Of a stretch of DNA of 64,000 nt, positions 1-10,400 are shown one piece after another (position 1 is the stretch's first letter; each line of letters begins with the position of its first letter). The notes under the pieces were generated by a model. That model ran no database searches. It was not told where the DNA came from and worked only from the letters and a program-made list of their open reading frames with translations. Position numbers and translations under genes: made by a program. Origin of the DNA: Capsaspora owczarzaki ATCC 30864 (taxonomy: Eukaryota > Opisthokonta > Filasterea); contig NW_011887295.1 of the NCBI RefSeq assembly GCF_000151315.2, positions 1,468,463 to 1,532,462 of the forward strand. The letters are read 5' to 3'.

Positions 1-378
1 ATTCTGGTTGTGCCATTTGGCCGAGAAATTCATTGGTTTTGAATCTTTTTTGTTGCTGAACTGAAATTTTGTGCTTTGGATTTTGTTGACAGACCCTCAA
101 ACTTGCAAATGGCGATTATCGATGAATTTACAGTCGCCAATACATACTACATCGTATGTCTATGAGCACCGCATCGAGACACCGAATTTATGCAAAGCAC
201 TGACGACGTTCTTGACGAATGAATTGGCCGGTCGCGACGGACTTTCACACCACTGCAAACACCCTTCAGATCCGTTCAGCTCTCATTACCACTGTCGTAA
301 CACTGATACACTGATACTTCGCTTGATTAAGCATGCCACGATGCTCAGTCTGCCATTGCTCGAATCCCACCGAAAATC
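1..378. other. Upstream flank, no confirmed gene
   Basis: No recognisable domain is visible. A pyrimidine-rich run ending in a possible splice acceptor (TTTTGTTGACAG, ending at 92) is followed by a short frame that stops at 122-124. This could be the terminal exon of a + strand gene lying mostly outside the window, but about ten codons are too few to judge. The rest is presumably 3' UTR of that gene and promoter or 5' UTR of the tRNA synthetase that starts at 379. Confidence 0.3.
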
Positions 379-2061
379 ATGATGACATTGCCAAGACTCC
401 AGCAGCACATGCGATCAGGCTACTCGACCGCACACTCGCTCGTCAGAGCATCGCATCGAGATTTCGCATCCACATCCAGCCCTCAGCGGGCAGCCGCAGC
501 GAGCGAGCACGCGACGCCGGCGTCGTTCATCGTGGCGAACGCTCAGCCAAGGATTGTGTCGGGAATCCAGCCAACTGGCGGCGTCCCGCACCTTGGAAAC
601 TATCTGGGTGCGATCAAGAGCTGGGTGCAGCTGCAGGATCCAGCCATCCAGGCGCAACGCATGCGCGGCTCAACCTCAGATGGCCAACGTTCCGAGCCGA
701 GTGGTTCAGCCAGTCACTCTGTCAGCGCAGTCTCGTCCCAGCCAAGCAATCCAAGCAATAGTGCTGTGGATGTGCTCTACATGATTGTCGATCTTCACGC
801 CCTCACCGTCGCGCCCGAGAAGGCAGTGCTTCGGCGAAACATTACCGACATGACCATCGCGCTTCTCGCGTGCGGCATCAACCCTGCCAAATCTGTGCTT
901 TTCCAGCAATCAAAGGTAACAGCAAACATGCCAGAGTCTGGAGGTGGAAAGTTGCCACTGGGCTGAAGTGGAACTTGCAGTTTGCAGTACCTTCCAACCA
1001 AAATTCGAGCGAATGTTTTCATTGTTTTCAGGTATCTGGCCATTCAGAGTTGATGTGGCTGCTGGGATGCATCACGTCCAATTCCTGGCTGTCTCGTATG
1101 ACACAGTGGAAGGTATAGTCGAGTGCGAGTGCTTGTGTGAACGACACATCGAACGCCAGAGAGAAATTTTAGTTCTGACAACCTCCGGTTGTGTATTCAG
1201 GCCAAAAAGCAGCAACTGCTCGCTTCCAAGTCACTCGACAAGCACGACTGGGGTCTTTACTCGTATCCCATTCTAATGGCAGCGGACGTGCTGCTCTATC
1301 GGCAAGATAAAAGTCGCTTGTTTGTTGGACCTCAAATCTCGAGAGAGGGCATTTGCTCACAAAAGCCTCTCATCCACTGCTCTTGAACACAGAGGCACAC
1401 ACGTGCCAGTAGGCGACGACCAGCAGCAACATCTCGAACTCGCATCAACCCTCGCAAACACCTTTAATCATGTTCACAAGTCCGCCTTCTTCCCGGCGCC
1501 TGTTCCCATGTACAGTACGTAGCAAACCGCCGAGTCTCAGTTTTTCTCAACATTCCACCGAGCTCATACTGACTGCCTGTGCTATTGTCGCAAATCGCAG
1601 ATGACGCAAAGCGCATCATGAACCTCCGCAACCCCGTCAACAAGATGAGCAAGTCGGATGTGTCTGACGCGAGCCGCATCAACCTGACAGATTCGGACGA
1701 CGACATTCGCAGCAAGCTCCGTCGAGCCTTGACAGACACGAACGAAAACAGCATTACCTTCGATCCCGAAAATCGGCCAGGTGTCGCAAACCTTCTCAGC
1801 ATTGCAGCCGCCATCCGAGGCGAGACTCCGCAGTCCATGGCCGAGCACTACACCAAGTCCAACCTCAACATGCGGGGGTTGAAAGACGCAGTCATGGAGC
1901 TTGTCATTGCTGAAGTCAAGCCGATTCGAGAGAAAATCGCAGAGTTGCAAGCTGACGAGAAAGCCGTCCATCGCATTCTCGAAGAGGGTTCTCATCGTGC
2001 CAACGAGATGAGTCGAGGAACGCTCCAGGAGGTTCGCAAACTGGTTGGTCTTGATTTGTGA
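379..2061 (+). CDS. WARS2: Mitochondrial tryptophanyl-tRNA synthetase
   Basis: Class I aminoacyl-tRNA synthetase charging tRNA-Trp, inferred mitochondrial. Five exons (379-915, 1032-1112, 1201-1301, 1393-1514, 1601-2061) join in frame to 433 aa. The HIGH-type signature is PHLGNYLG (about residues 70-77) and the KMSKS loop is NKMSKSD (about 294-300). Exon 2 carries the typical [11 protein letters not shown] helix region and exon 4 the [11 protein letters not shown] tRNA-synthetase block. The first 45 residues are rich in R, S and A with almost no acidic residues, which fits a transit peptide. A Ser/Pro-rich insertion of about 40 residues follows the HIGH region. Intron 3 uses a GC donor (GCAAGA at 1302) instead of GT. 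The start is the first of two adjacent ATGs. It ends convergently to the complex I gene. Confidence 0.95.
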
Positions 2062-2302
2062 GCGCAGTAAACTTGACCAAACAAACAAACAAACAAACAA
2101 ACAAAACAACTACAAAAACCCCCAATCAAAAACACAACTGTGGAAGGCAGCCACAAAAACACAACGCAGATGTACATTTATAAAAATCACATGACACAGA
2201 ACGAAAAGAACAAGGCACAGATAGGGAGAAAATTTCAGCGATGGCGGGGGAGTCCAGCAAGTCCGCTTAAGATTCTTCTCTACACAGATTTTGACTACCT
2301 AT

Positions 2303-3620
2303 TTAAAGATCTGCGCGAACACCAAAGCCGGGACCTGTTGGCTTCTCCTTGAGCGTTGTCAGGCCATCGACAGGCTCGCACGACTTGCGCAGCTTGCCAG
2401 TAGCGGGATCCTTTTGTGGGCCGGGCTTTGGCCGATCGCCTCGGCGGAATCCATCGAGAATTTGTTCGGTGGTCTCTGGAGTGAGGTCCTCCTGTGTGGC
2501 GACAATGGGAGCGTGAAGAACGACGGCAACAGGAGCACAAGCAAAGTCAGAGGTTGATTGGAACTCAAAACACATGATATGCAAGATGCAATGACATACA
2601 TAGAAATCGTCGTTGATCTGGATCATGGGCGCGTTGACGCAGGCACCAAGGCACTCGACCTCGGTGAAGGTGAACAGACCGTCGCTAGTAGTGCCGCCAG
2701 GGTGGACGCCGAGGTTCTTCTGGACGGCCTTCATGATCTTGTCCGAGCCGCAGCCGCCCAGCAAGCAAGGGGTCGTTGTGCACACTTGGACGTGGTACTT
2801 GCCGATCTTCTCTCTGTGAGCGGTTCCAAAGGGGGCAGGGGTTGGTGGCCAAAGTGAGTGAGAGACAGAATGAGAGATTGAGAAAGAGCTCGACGGGGCT
2901 GTTCCTTCCAGTCCAAATGTCCCAAGCCACACACACATCCACGTTGATCACATCCACCAATGCATCTCATGCTTGTCCTCATCTCTGCATTGCTCTTCCA
3001 TCTCGCTCGGTTCGTTCAAAGTGAGCTTTGCTTTTGCGATCTCGCTCTTTTTCGTCCCTGTTCGTCTTCTTCTACCTCTTTGACTCCACTCACAGTCAGT
3101 CAACACTACACCCTCTGATAGACTGTGGTCTTGCCTTTCTGGAGTGTATGTCCTCTGTCCGCCCATCCTCCTTTCCCCTCTCTCTTGCTGATCGAATCTT
3201 CAAGCCAAAACTTTTTTTTTTTTTTTTTTTTTTTTTTGTATGGGAGTTGCATTACCGATTGAACATGGTGTAGAAGGAGGCCGTCTCGTAGACGCGGATG
3301 GGGGCCATGTCGAGCATCTTGGCGACCGTGTTCATGGCTGAGAGGGGGAGCCAGCCGTGCTGTCGCTGGGCCAGATCGAGCAGCGGGATGGTCGCTGCAG
3401 CCTGGTGCTTTGGCGGGTAGATGGCAATGATCGAGGCAGCACGCGTGAGGTTTTCAGCGGTGAACTCGAACGGCTCGTCCTTGTACACGCCGGCATCGCG
3501 GTGCACAAACAGCTTGTCGGACATCAGGCGCCGTGGCTGCTGCTGCTGCTGCGAGGCCGAGGTGCTGGGCGTGCGCACAGCCAGGCGCACCGAAGCGCGC
3601 GAAACGAGCGAGGCAAGCAT
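2303..3620 (-). CDS. NDUFV2: NADH:ubiquinone oxidoreductase 24-kDa subunit
   Basis: Peripheral-arm subunit of mitochondrial complex I that carries the [2Fe-2S] cluster N1a. Three exons (3620-3256, 2813-2600, 2491-2303) give 255 aa. The thioredoxin-like fold holds the four ligand cysteines in CTTTPC (Cys133, Cys138) and CLGAC (about Cys176, Cys180), followed by NAPMIQIND as in animals. The C-terminus KGPGF-type motif appears as [12 protein letters not shown]. Residues 1-32 are basic and Ser/Gln-rich with no acidic residue, so they are a likely presequence; the QQQQQ run is local. The ATG at 3620 is the only in-frame ATG before the conserved domain. Intron 1 (2814-3255) holds a 26-nt T run on the + strand (3212-3237). 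Confidence 0.96.
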
Positions 3621-3935
3621 GGTTTGTGCTCAGAAAAATAGCAAGAAAAAACAAAGAGTGAAGAAGGAAGGTGTGCTTGGTATTTCCACAACAACATCAA
3701 GACATGAAAAATAATTCACTAGCCACAGTTAAAAAAAAAAGCGATAGTAACATTGCTGCGGGGGAATTGGGCATCGTTTTGGATTGAACATCAAGAACTA
3801 ACTCGGCTGGTGGAAACGACGCAGTGACGCGCTGAAACCGGCGCTTGCTGCTCATAATCAGAGCTTGGTTCAAGCGCACCAATTCGGAGGCACACGCGGA
3901 GGAGGTTCTCGTCAGAGAGGCACAGCGGAGGAAGT
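3621..3935. other. Intergenic, no feature seen
   Basis: This lies between the start of NDUFV2 and the stop of the DUF4326 gene, both on the minus strand. It should contain the NDUFV2 promoter and 5' UTR plus the upstream gene's 3' UTR. Apart from a short A run near 3730 I see nothing. Confidence 0.5.
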
Positions 3936-4822
3936 TCAATCTTGATTCACCAACTCCATCAGAACGTCACTATGACAGGCAAGGGGATGGCACCTGCAGT
4001 GGATCATTCACACACACATTGCACAAAACGAGATGCGTGAGTACTGACTGTTGCTCGTTTCCACAGAAGCCTTTCCATTTCCTGCAGAAAACCACGTTCT
4101 TACCAACATCCGAGGTTCTTGCCTCGTAACTCGGCTTTCGCGAGTTCGAGAAGACCAGGAGTGGTCAGCAAGTGCTCTCGATACATTTCGATGCGTCTCG
4201 CCCTCTCACCCTCGTGGTTGACCTTAAACGGATTGCCGAACGGGGTGTGCGGCGTCACGTAGGTCTTGCGACCGACGTACGCGTTGCTCGGATCTGCCAA
4301 CCAGGTTTCGATCGTTGGGTACGTTGCTGTGCCAATCGTGCCCATGCCCCGCTTGAGATTTACAATCTGGAGCTTTTTGGTGGTAGTTGGCGACGCAGAA
4401 GGAGAGGCAGAGGAGCTAGCCAGAGTGGCGTTGTTCCCGCTCGAAGAAGCCGCCGCGGCAGATGTGCTTGCCGTCGCTGCGTTAGTAGTGGCGGGAGATG
4501 AGGTCAGGGCATCTCGCGAATTTTTCTGCGGCGCTGCAGAAGGCTGCTGGTGTTCCTTGGGCGCTGGCGGCGTTGATTGTGAAGCACCAACAATCTGAGC
4601 AAACGACTTGGGTGAAGACCAAGCACCTGCCGTTCGCTGTGGAGCTGTTGCGGACGAAGATGTTTGCGCTGCAACAGGCAATACAGGTGCAGCTGCAGGA
4701 TGTGCTGGCGCAGGAGCAGCCGCAACAGCTGGTGGATTCACCGCTGCCGCTGGTGAATTCACCGCTGCCGCTGGAGGATTGGCGGGGCGGTTCTGAGAAC
4801 GAGGTTTTCGTGATACTTGCAT
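3936..4822 (-). CDS. DUF4326-domain protein with Pro/Ala-rich N-terminus
   Basis: Function unknown. Two exons (4822-4104 and 3993-3936) give 258 aa. Residues 1-145 are low complexity, rich in Ala, Pro and Ser. The C-terminal ~110 residues match the DUF4326 pattern: an IVNLKRG strand, YVGRKTYVTP, FGNPFKV, a helix with EMYREHLL, RGKNLGCW, then CHPLACHSDVL from the second exon, ending in VNQD. The intron splits the conserved Trp codon (TG|G), and only the spliced product gives the complete Cys/His motif, which supports the model. DUF4326 is best known from phage and bacterial proteins and is scattered in eukaryotes. The conserved Cys/His residues suggest a metal- or nucleotide-binding site, but this is inference. 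Confidence 0.8.
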
Positions 4823-6329
4823 GGCTGAGGACGTCTGAGCTGTAATTCTTCTGTCTTGGCGACGAGCTTTCAGTGCTGAAGAGTTGACAATGTATAAAAT
4901 AATAACAAAAGGTGGACTGCGTTGTCTGATTTCTGAATCTTGGATTATGAAAAGGGCAATGTTACGTCACAGACCATTGATGAGGTCATCTCGCGTGCTT
5001 TTCGAACCCGGTCAGCCGCTTGGTACTCTTTGATTCTCGAATAAGACTGACACACAATAGCATACTGCTTTGTTCGGAACGAACTTTCATGGCTGATTGA
5101 TTGCCGAAGGAAATGAATATGAAAATGGAAATGGAAATGGAAATGGCAGTCTGACTTTTATGTTTTTGTATGGCAGTCCCACTGAAGTTGGATGCGAAAC
5201 GACCAACGAGCGCCCGAATGTGACCGAATGCAACCCACTGCAGATTTTCAAGATGCGTTCGAGCTTGACTGGATTGCCGGCGTCTTGGACTCGACCAAGT
5301 GGATAGGCGAGCGCAGGAGTCGTTGAAGCGAGGCGATCTCTGCCTTTTCCTCGCGCAGCACAGCACAGCACAGCACGAGCAGCCAACAAGACCAAGCCAC
5401 TACTACGACAAGTTTATGACAAGGTTGCGATTCGCTTCAGAGCATTGCAGACTGGCTGACTGACGGACTGCTGAAGCCGTTGATCCGACCGCATGGCAAA
5501 AGCACATGGTAAAGAAGGCTCTCCCCCCCTTCGCCCGCTTCCCCCCCCCCACTTGCCGACAATCCCAAACATACAACCTCCTATTTCTGCTTGCAAGCTG
5601 TTCAAATTGCCGTGGGCTGAACTTGCCAATTTCGGGAGGGAAACGAAAACTTTTTTAGTAGCGATGCGCCTGGACGAATGGTCGTCGGGAGCCTGCCTTG
5701 AACAGCGGGTCTCTCACATATCGAATTGTGGCTGCGCGAGTACGATAATCTACTCCTTCGCGGAGCTCCTCCGGAATGGAGGCGGCCTGCCATCGCACAT
5801 TCAACCACTCTTTTATTCCATCGATTTCGAGCTTTTCGAGCTTTATCTTTGTGCTTTTTCGTCTCACTTTCTGTTTGCATTTTGGAATCTCGCTTCTGTT
5901 GGTTCTTGGTTGCATGCTCTCTACTGGATAGGTCTTCGGAGGGTTCTTGCGGCGCCAGATTTTGAGCCAGCGATCGAGATTGACCGGTAAGTTGCCGGTT
6001 TGAGGGCTCGACCTCGCCCCACACACTTTTTCGCTGCTACTCTGCAGTGTATATGTACTACGGCGACAAACGTCCAACGTGTATGATGGCGAACGTTTTG
6101 TCATATCAATATAGTACACGATTTGTTTTCTCTTCATCGCTCTTTTGGTTCCAGTTTCTGACCCTCATTGTTTTCCCACATCTGACGCTATCAAAGTGTG
6201 ACATGGTTGCGGTGACAATCCTTTGTGATGACTTGGTAAACATCAACGACACGCCACTGCAGTTGCTGGAAAAACAATCCCCGAATCACATCGCCAAAAA
6301 CACGATCGGATTTGAACAACCTGCGACGA
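4823..6329. other. 1.5-kb intergenic stretch with an unresolved candidate gene
   Basis: Two incompatible readings exist. On the + strand an ATG frame from 5493 reaches a clean donor (GTAAGT at 5987) and a clean acceptor (CTCTGCAG ending 6047), giving a 61-nt intron typical of this genome. The frame then continues to a stop at 6112-6114 (186 aa, no recognised domain, hydrophobic middle). On the minus strand an unspliced ATG frame from 6137 to 5655 encodes 160 basic residues with a mitochondrial-ribosomal look but no family I can name. I cannot choose, and either may be spurious. The rest (4823-5490, 6140-6329) shows only short A/T-rich and GGAAAT repeats (about 5120-5145). Confidence 0.35.
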
Positions 6330-7088
6330 CTACTCTTGCGCGTGCTTGACTTGGGTAAAGACTCGGTCGCACAGAGCAACACCGCCACGGAGAATGCCGG
6401 CAAGGGCCACAAAGACAAACGAGTTGAAGGCAATGTGCTGGGCAATGTGGGTAAAGTCGTTTTGGAAGGGGTAGGGCCAGACGCCGTCGTTGCGCTGAAC
6501 GCAGTAGACCGACCAGGCAAGGTAGAAGACGGCATATCCGACGCAGTGGTAGACATGCGAGCGGAACAAGAGCTTGTGTCCAGCGCGCGAATGCACATAG
6601 ACGTCGGCCAGGGCAATCAGCGGCGGCAGGCCGTGCATCAGGTGCATGATGGTGTCAAAGTGGGGCACCTCGGCGGCACGGGCACGGACGAGCGGCGACC
6701 AGTGCACCAGCGCATAGTAGCCAATGCCAATGAACATGCCCAGGGTGAACGCGAGCCCGCGGAAGTGGCGCGAGACAAACTTGGCGAGTCCGTCGAGATG
6801 GAAGACGGCGGCGATCAGCAGCACAATGTTGTACACACACATGATGTGGCACGACTGGGCAGTCAGGAAGACCATTCCGTACGGGTTGAACTTGAGTCTG
6901 CCGTTGACGGGCGGCAGGTAGTAGTGGAACCACGGGATGATGACCACCCAGATCAGCGCCAGGGCCAAGCGCGGTCCGACGGGCGTCTGGCCGCCCTCCG
7001 AGTCAAACAGCGGCTTGGGGCTGTGCTTGGCATGGCTGCGCGCGGCGACGGCGGTCTGCGCTGCGGGGTTGCGCGTTGTTTCCGGCAT
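6330..7088 (-). CDS. AIG1/ADTRP (FAR-17a) family membrane hydrolase
   Basis: Single-exon gene for a 252-aa multi-pass membrane protein. The family comprises AIG1 and ADTRP, threonine hydrolases of fatty-acid esters of hydroxy fatty acids in animals. Hydrophobic segments lie at about 41-58, 68-97, 112-130, 147-162, 173-190 and 212-236, consistent with a six-helix topology. The candidate catalytic Thr is in VFLT (Thr76) and the candidate His in MHLMHGLP (His152), in the same helix context as in animals. The C-terminal GVWPYPF also matches the family. The first 30 residues are polar and disordered. It is divergent from SPT5 (339 bp between start codons). Substrate is not predictable from sequence. 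Confidence 0.75.
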   Translation of the reverse strand: MPETTRNPAAQTAVAARSHAKHSPKPLFDSEGGQTPVGPRLALALIWVVIIPWFHYYLPPVNGRLKFNPYGMVFLTAQSCHIMCVYNIVLLIAAVFHLDGLAKFVSRHFRGLAFTLGMFIGIGYYALVHWSPLVRARAAEVPHFDTIMHLMHGLPPLIALADVYVHSRAGHKLLFRSHVYHCVGYAVFYLAWSVYCVQRNDGVWPYPFQNDFTHIAQHIAFNSFVFVALAGILRGGVALCDRVFTQVKHAQE

Positions 7089-7427
7089 GTTCTGGCCTTG
7101 GGAATTGGAGCAGCAGATAAGTCAAAAACAAGAACTGAGATTGCCAAGCCAAGATTTTGGATGGTGGGTACAAGTGTCATTGCGTTTCGTAGTATTACAG
7201 TGACTATCATGAGAGTGTTGCTTCTGTTGTCGGTGTTCGATTCGATTTGCACTGACGAACGATGGTCAGAGACTTTGCCGGTTTGAAGCTCAGTTTCAAG
7301 TCAATCTACAGTACAGTAGACGCGCGTGCCCTGCCAATGAGCAGTGTGCATGTTATGCATTGTGTGCAGCATCCCATTTGGAAATCTAGTCCATTCACAG
7401 TCACTTCTATCACTCTTCAATTCAATC
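7089..7427. promoter_or_regulatory. Divergent intergenic region between AIG1-family gene and SPT5
   Basis: 339 bp separate two start codons pointing apart, so both promoters must lie here or overlap the first exons. I see no convincing TATA box or repeat. The assignment is positional only. Confidence 0.4.
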
Positions 7428-10400
7428 ATGATGGACGACGACGATCTTCCATCGAGTGGCATTGGCCGCAGTGGCGCCAGCAGCAGCACCGGCAGCAGCA
7501 GCGGCAGCGGTGCCAGTCGCTCCAAAGACAAGCATCAGAAGGCCAAGCGCACGGTGAGAAAGTTCATCGAGAGAGAGAGACTGAATGAGTGAGCGAGTGT
7601 AGAGATTGACTGGGTTGACATTGAAAAAAAAAAAAAAAAAAACAAAGGGATCGCAAACATTTTGCATTGACCGAGTCGAACGAGGGCTGCTGAGGGCTGC
7701 TGGGAGGGGGGGGGGGGGCGGGGGCGAATGGTGGATGCTCTGAGGGAAGCAGAGAGAAAGAGAGAGAGAGAAAGACACACGCTCTCTCTCTTCTATGCTA
7801 TGCTCGAGAGAGAGAGAGGCGCAAGTGGAACTCATCTGCGCTTCGTTGCATTGCGCGTGCTGCTGTAGGACGACCGACGCCGTGCTGCTGCTGCGGACGA
7901 CGACGACGAAGGCAATGACAATGACAACGACGACGACGAGGAAGGCGAGGATGAAGACGATGACGACGACGAAGGCGACGACGACGACGACGACGACGAC
8001 GATGAGGACGATGAGGACGACGACGACGACAACGATCGCAGCAGAGGCAAGAAGCGCCACAAGAGCTCTACGTCGGGCTCGCGCAAGCGTCGTAAGGGTG
8101 GCGCAAGCAACTTCGTCTTGGAGGAAGCCGAGGTCGGCGACGAGGACGAAGAGGACGAGGACGACACAATTTCAGGTACACTGCACAGTCGCACCATTTG
8201 ATGCTTTGTCGTGCGTGGCATGCATGGTAGAGCCAACTCACATCTGAGGGGGAAAAAAAACCTGCACTTGTACCCACAGCTGCCGATCGCATGAAGGGCG
8301 CAGCCGAAAGCATTCCCCTCACGAGCCGTGCGCGCGACAATCAGCGTGATGTGCTCGCACGCATTGAAGCTACGGCGCGCTTGGAAGAAGAGACCGCTGC
8401 CAAGCGTGCAGCAGAGCTCGAGCGACGCCGCGCTCTCGGCGAGAACATTGAAGAGGATGAGCGCATGTTTGCCGAAGAGGATGAGGAGCAGGAAGACGAA
8501 TAGTGAGGACGCATTTTTGCTTTCATGTTGGAATTGATGAAGAGTCATTTTTTGGGCCAAAACAGCGTTGTACTGATGTGGTCGTCATTGAATGATCTCT
8601 TCATTTCCCAGCGACGATGACGACATTGACACTGGTGTGGCACCTTCGTTGCAGCAACAAGCCAAACTCCCGACGAGCTCGGACCCTCAGTTGTACCTCC
8701 TGAAGTGCCGTGTAAGCAAGGGGTTGAATGGTGCTTCATCTGCTCGTCAGATCTGACGACTCACTCGCGTTTGAATTGCTCGGCTTACCGTCGTTTGCTT
8801 GTGTTTTTTTGTTCCCCATTTTTTTTTCTGTGCGGAATCTCGATTCAACCCGCTCCTCAGATCGGGCACGAGCAAGAGGCCGTGCTGTCGCTCATGCGCC
8901 GCGCCCAAGACCGCGTTGCCAAAAATCTCCCTCCGCTTGGCATTGTTTCCGTCATTGCGCGCAATCATATTCGCGGGTTTATCTACGTCGAAGCATACAA
9001 GAATCTCCAAGTTCAGGATGCCATCAAGGGCCTTTCTGTCTTGGGCATGGCTTACTACAAGCAACAGCTTATTCCCCACAAAGACATGCCCGATGTGCTC
9101 TCGGTCGTGCAGGCAGAGGCCGTTCTGAAAGTTGGCGCCTGGGTTCGCCTCAAGAAACTTGCCCTGTACAAGAAGGATTTGGGCGTGGTTGTGTCGATGG
9201 AAGCAGACGGCGCGTACATTAAGATTATTCCGCGTGTCAACTTGCAAGAGTTGAACGACGGCACAAGCGAGAACAAGGGTGGCTTCAAAACAAAGGCCGA
9301 AAAGTCAAAGCGACCCCAGCCAGTGCTGCTGGACTCGACCCAGCGCGGCTCTGCGCCGGACCTGTTTGAACTCGATGACGAGAGCGACTCGCAGATGTTT
9401 GGACCAGGAGTGTACCGCTTCACTGGCTCCTCCTCGCAAAACAACATGCCCGAGTACGTGACTGAAGACGGCTTCATGTACAAGTTCTTCAAGACAGATT
9501 CCATCGATTTGGTCAATGTCAACCCGACAATCGAAGAGCTCAAGCGATTCAATGCGACGCCAGACGAGTTGCGAAAATGTGAGTCTTCTTACAATCTTTT
9601 GAACTTTTTTTTTTGGGTTTTGGTTTTTGGGGTTGTGTTGGTGCCTGGTCGTGCTTTGGTTTGGTTTGATCTCTCTAACTGTTGGTGCTTTGGTGTCACC
9701 CAAAAATAGCGGACTCTATCTCGGCCGAACGCAGATTTGTCGTGGGCGATCGTGTGGAAGTCACGGCGGGCGAATTGCAATACCTGACTGGTATTGTGCG
9801 AAATATCGATGGCGATGCAATCTTTATTTTGCCAACTCAGGCAGACTTCAAGGTATGTCGTCTCTCAGGCAATTGTTTGGCCACTCTCTTGTCCATCTGG
9901 CATTCATTCACTCCAACCACCCATTTGGTTGTGTGCTTGGCCCTGGTAGGAGGAGCTCCGTGTTCCCGCTTCCCTCCTCCGTAAAGCGTTCATTCTCGGT
10001 GACCACATCAAAGTCATTGCTGGCAATCATGAGGGCGAAACCGGTCTTGTGACGCGGGTGGACGACAAGATTGTCACATTCGTGTCCGATTTGACCATGA
10101 AAGAGATGAAGGTGTTTGCCAAAGACTCTCAGATTGCCACGGAGGTCACGTCCGGTCTCGACAAGCTTGGCCAGTTTGAATTGTACGATCTTGTGCAGCT
10201 CGATCCGCAAACGGTTGCCTGCATCACCAAAATCGAGAAGGATTCCTTCAAGGTTCTGGACCAGAACGGCAGCGTCCAGCGCATCGAGCCACGCGCCATC
10301 TCCCAAAAGCGCAACTCAAAATTCTCCATGTCCCTTGACGGAGAGCACAATTCGATTCAAGCCGACGACATTGTGAAGATTATGGATGGCGCATTTACGG

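Noticed and set aside
5000-5017. GGTTCGAA B-box-like sequence on the minus strand suggesting a tRNA
   Set aside because: No A box, acceptor-stem pairing or cloverleaf can be drawn around it.
6312-7286. 324-codon + strand frame opposite the AIG1-family gene
   Set aside because: Antisense to conserved membrane-helix coding sequence; charged low-complexity translation with no domain.
7422-8060. 212-codon minus frame rich in Val/Ile that looks like a membrane protein
   Set aside because: Artefact of reading the GAC/GAG repeat of SPT5 exon 2 backwards.
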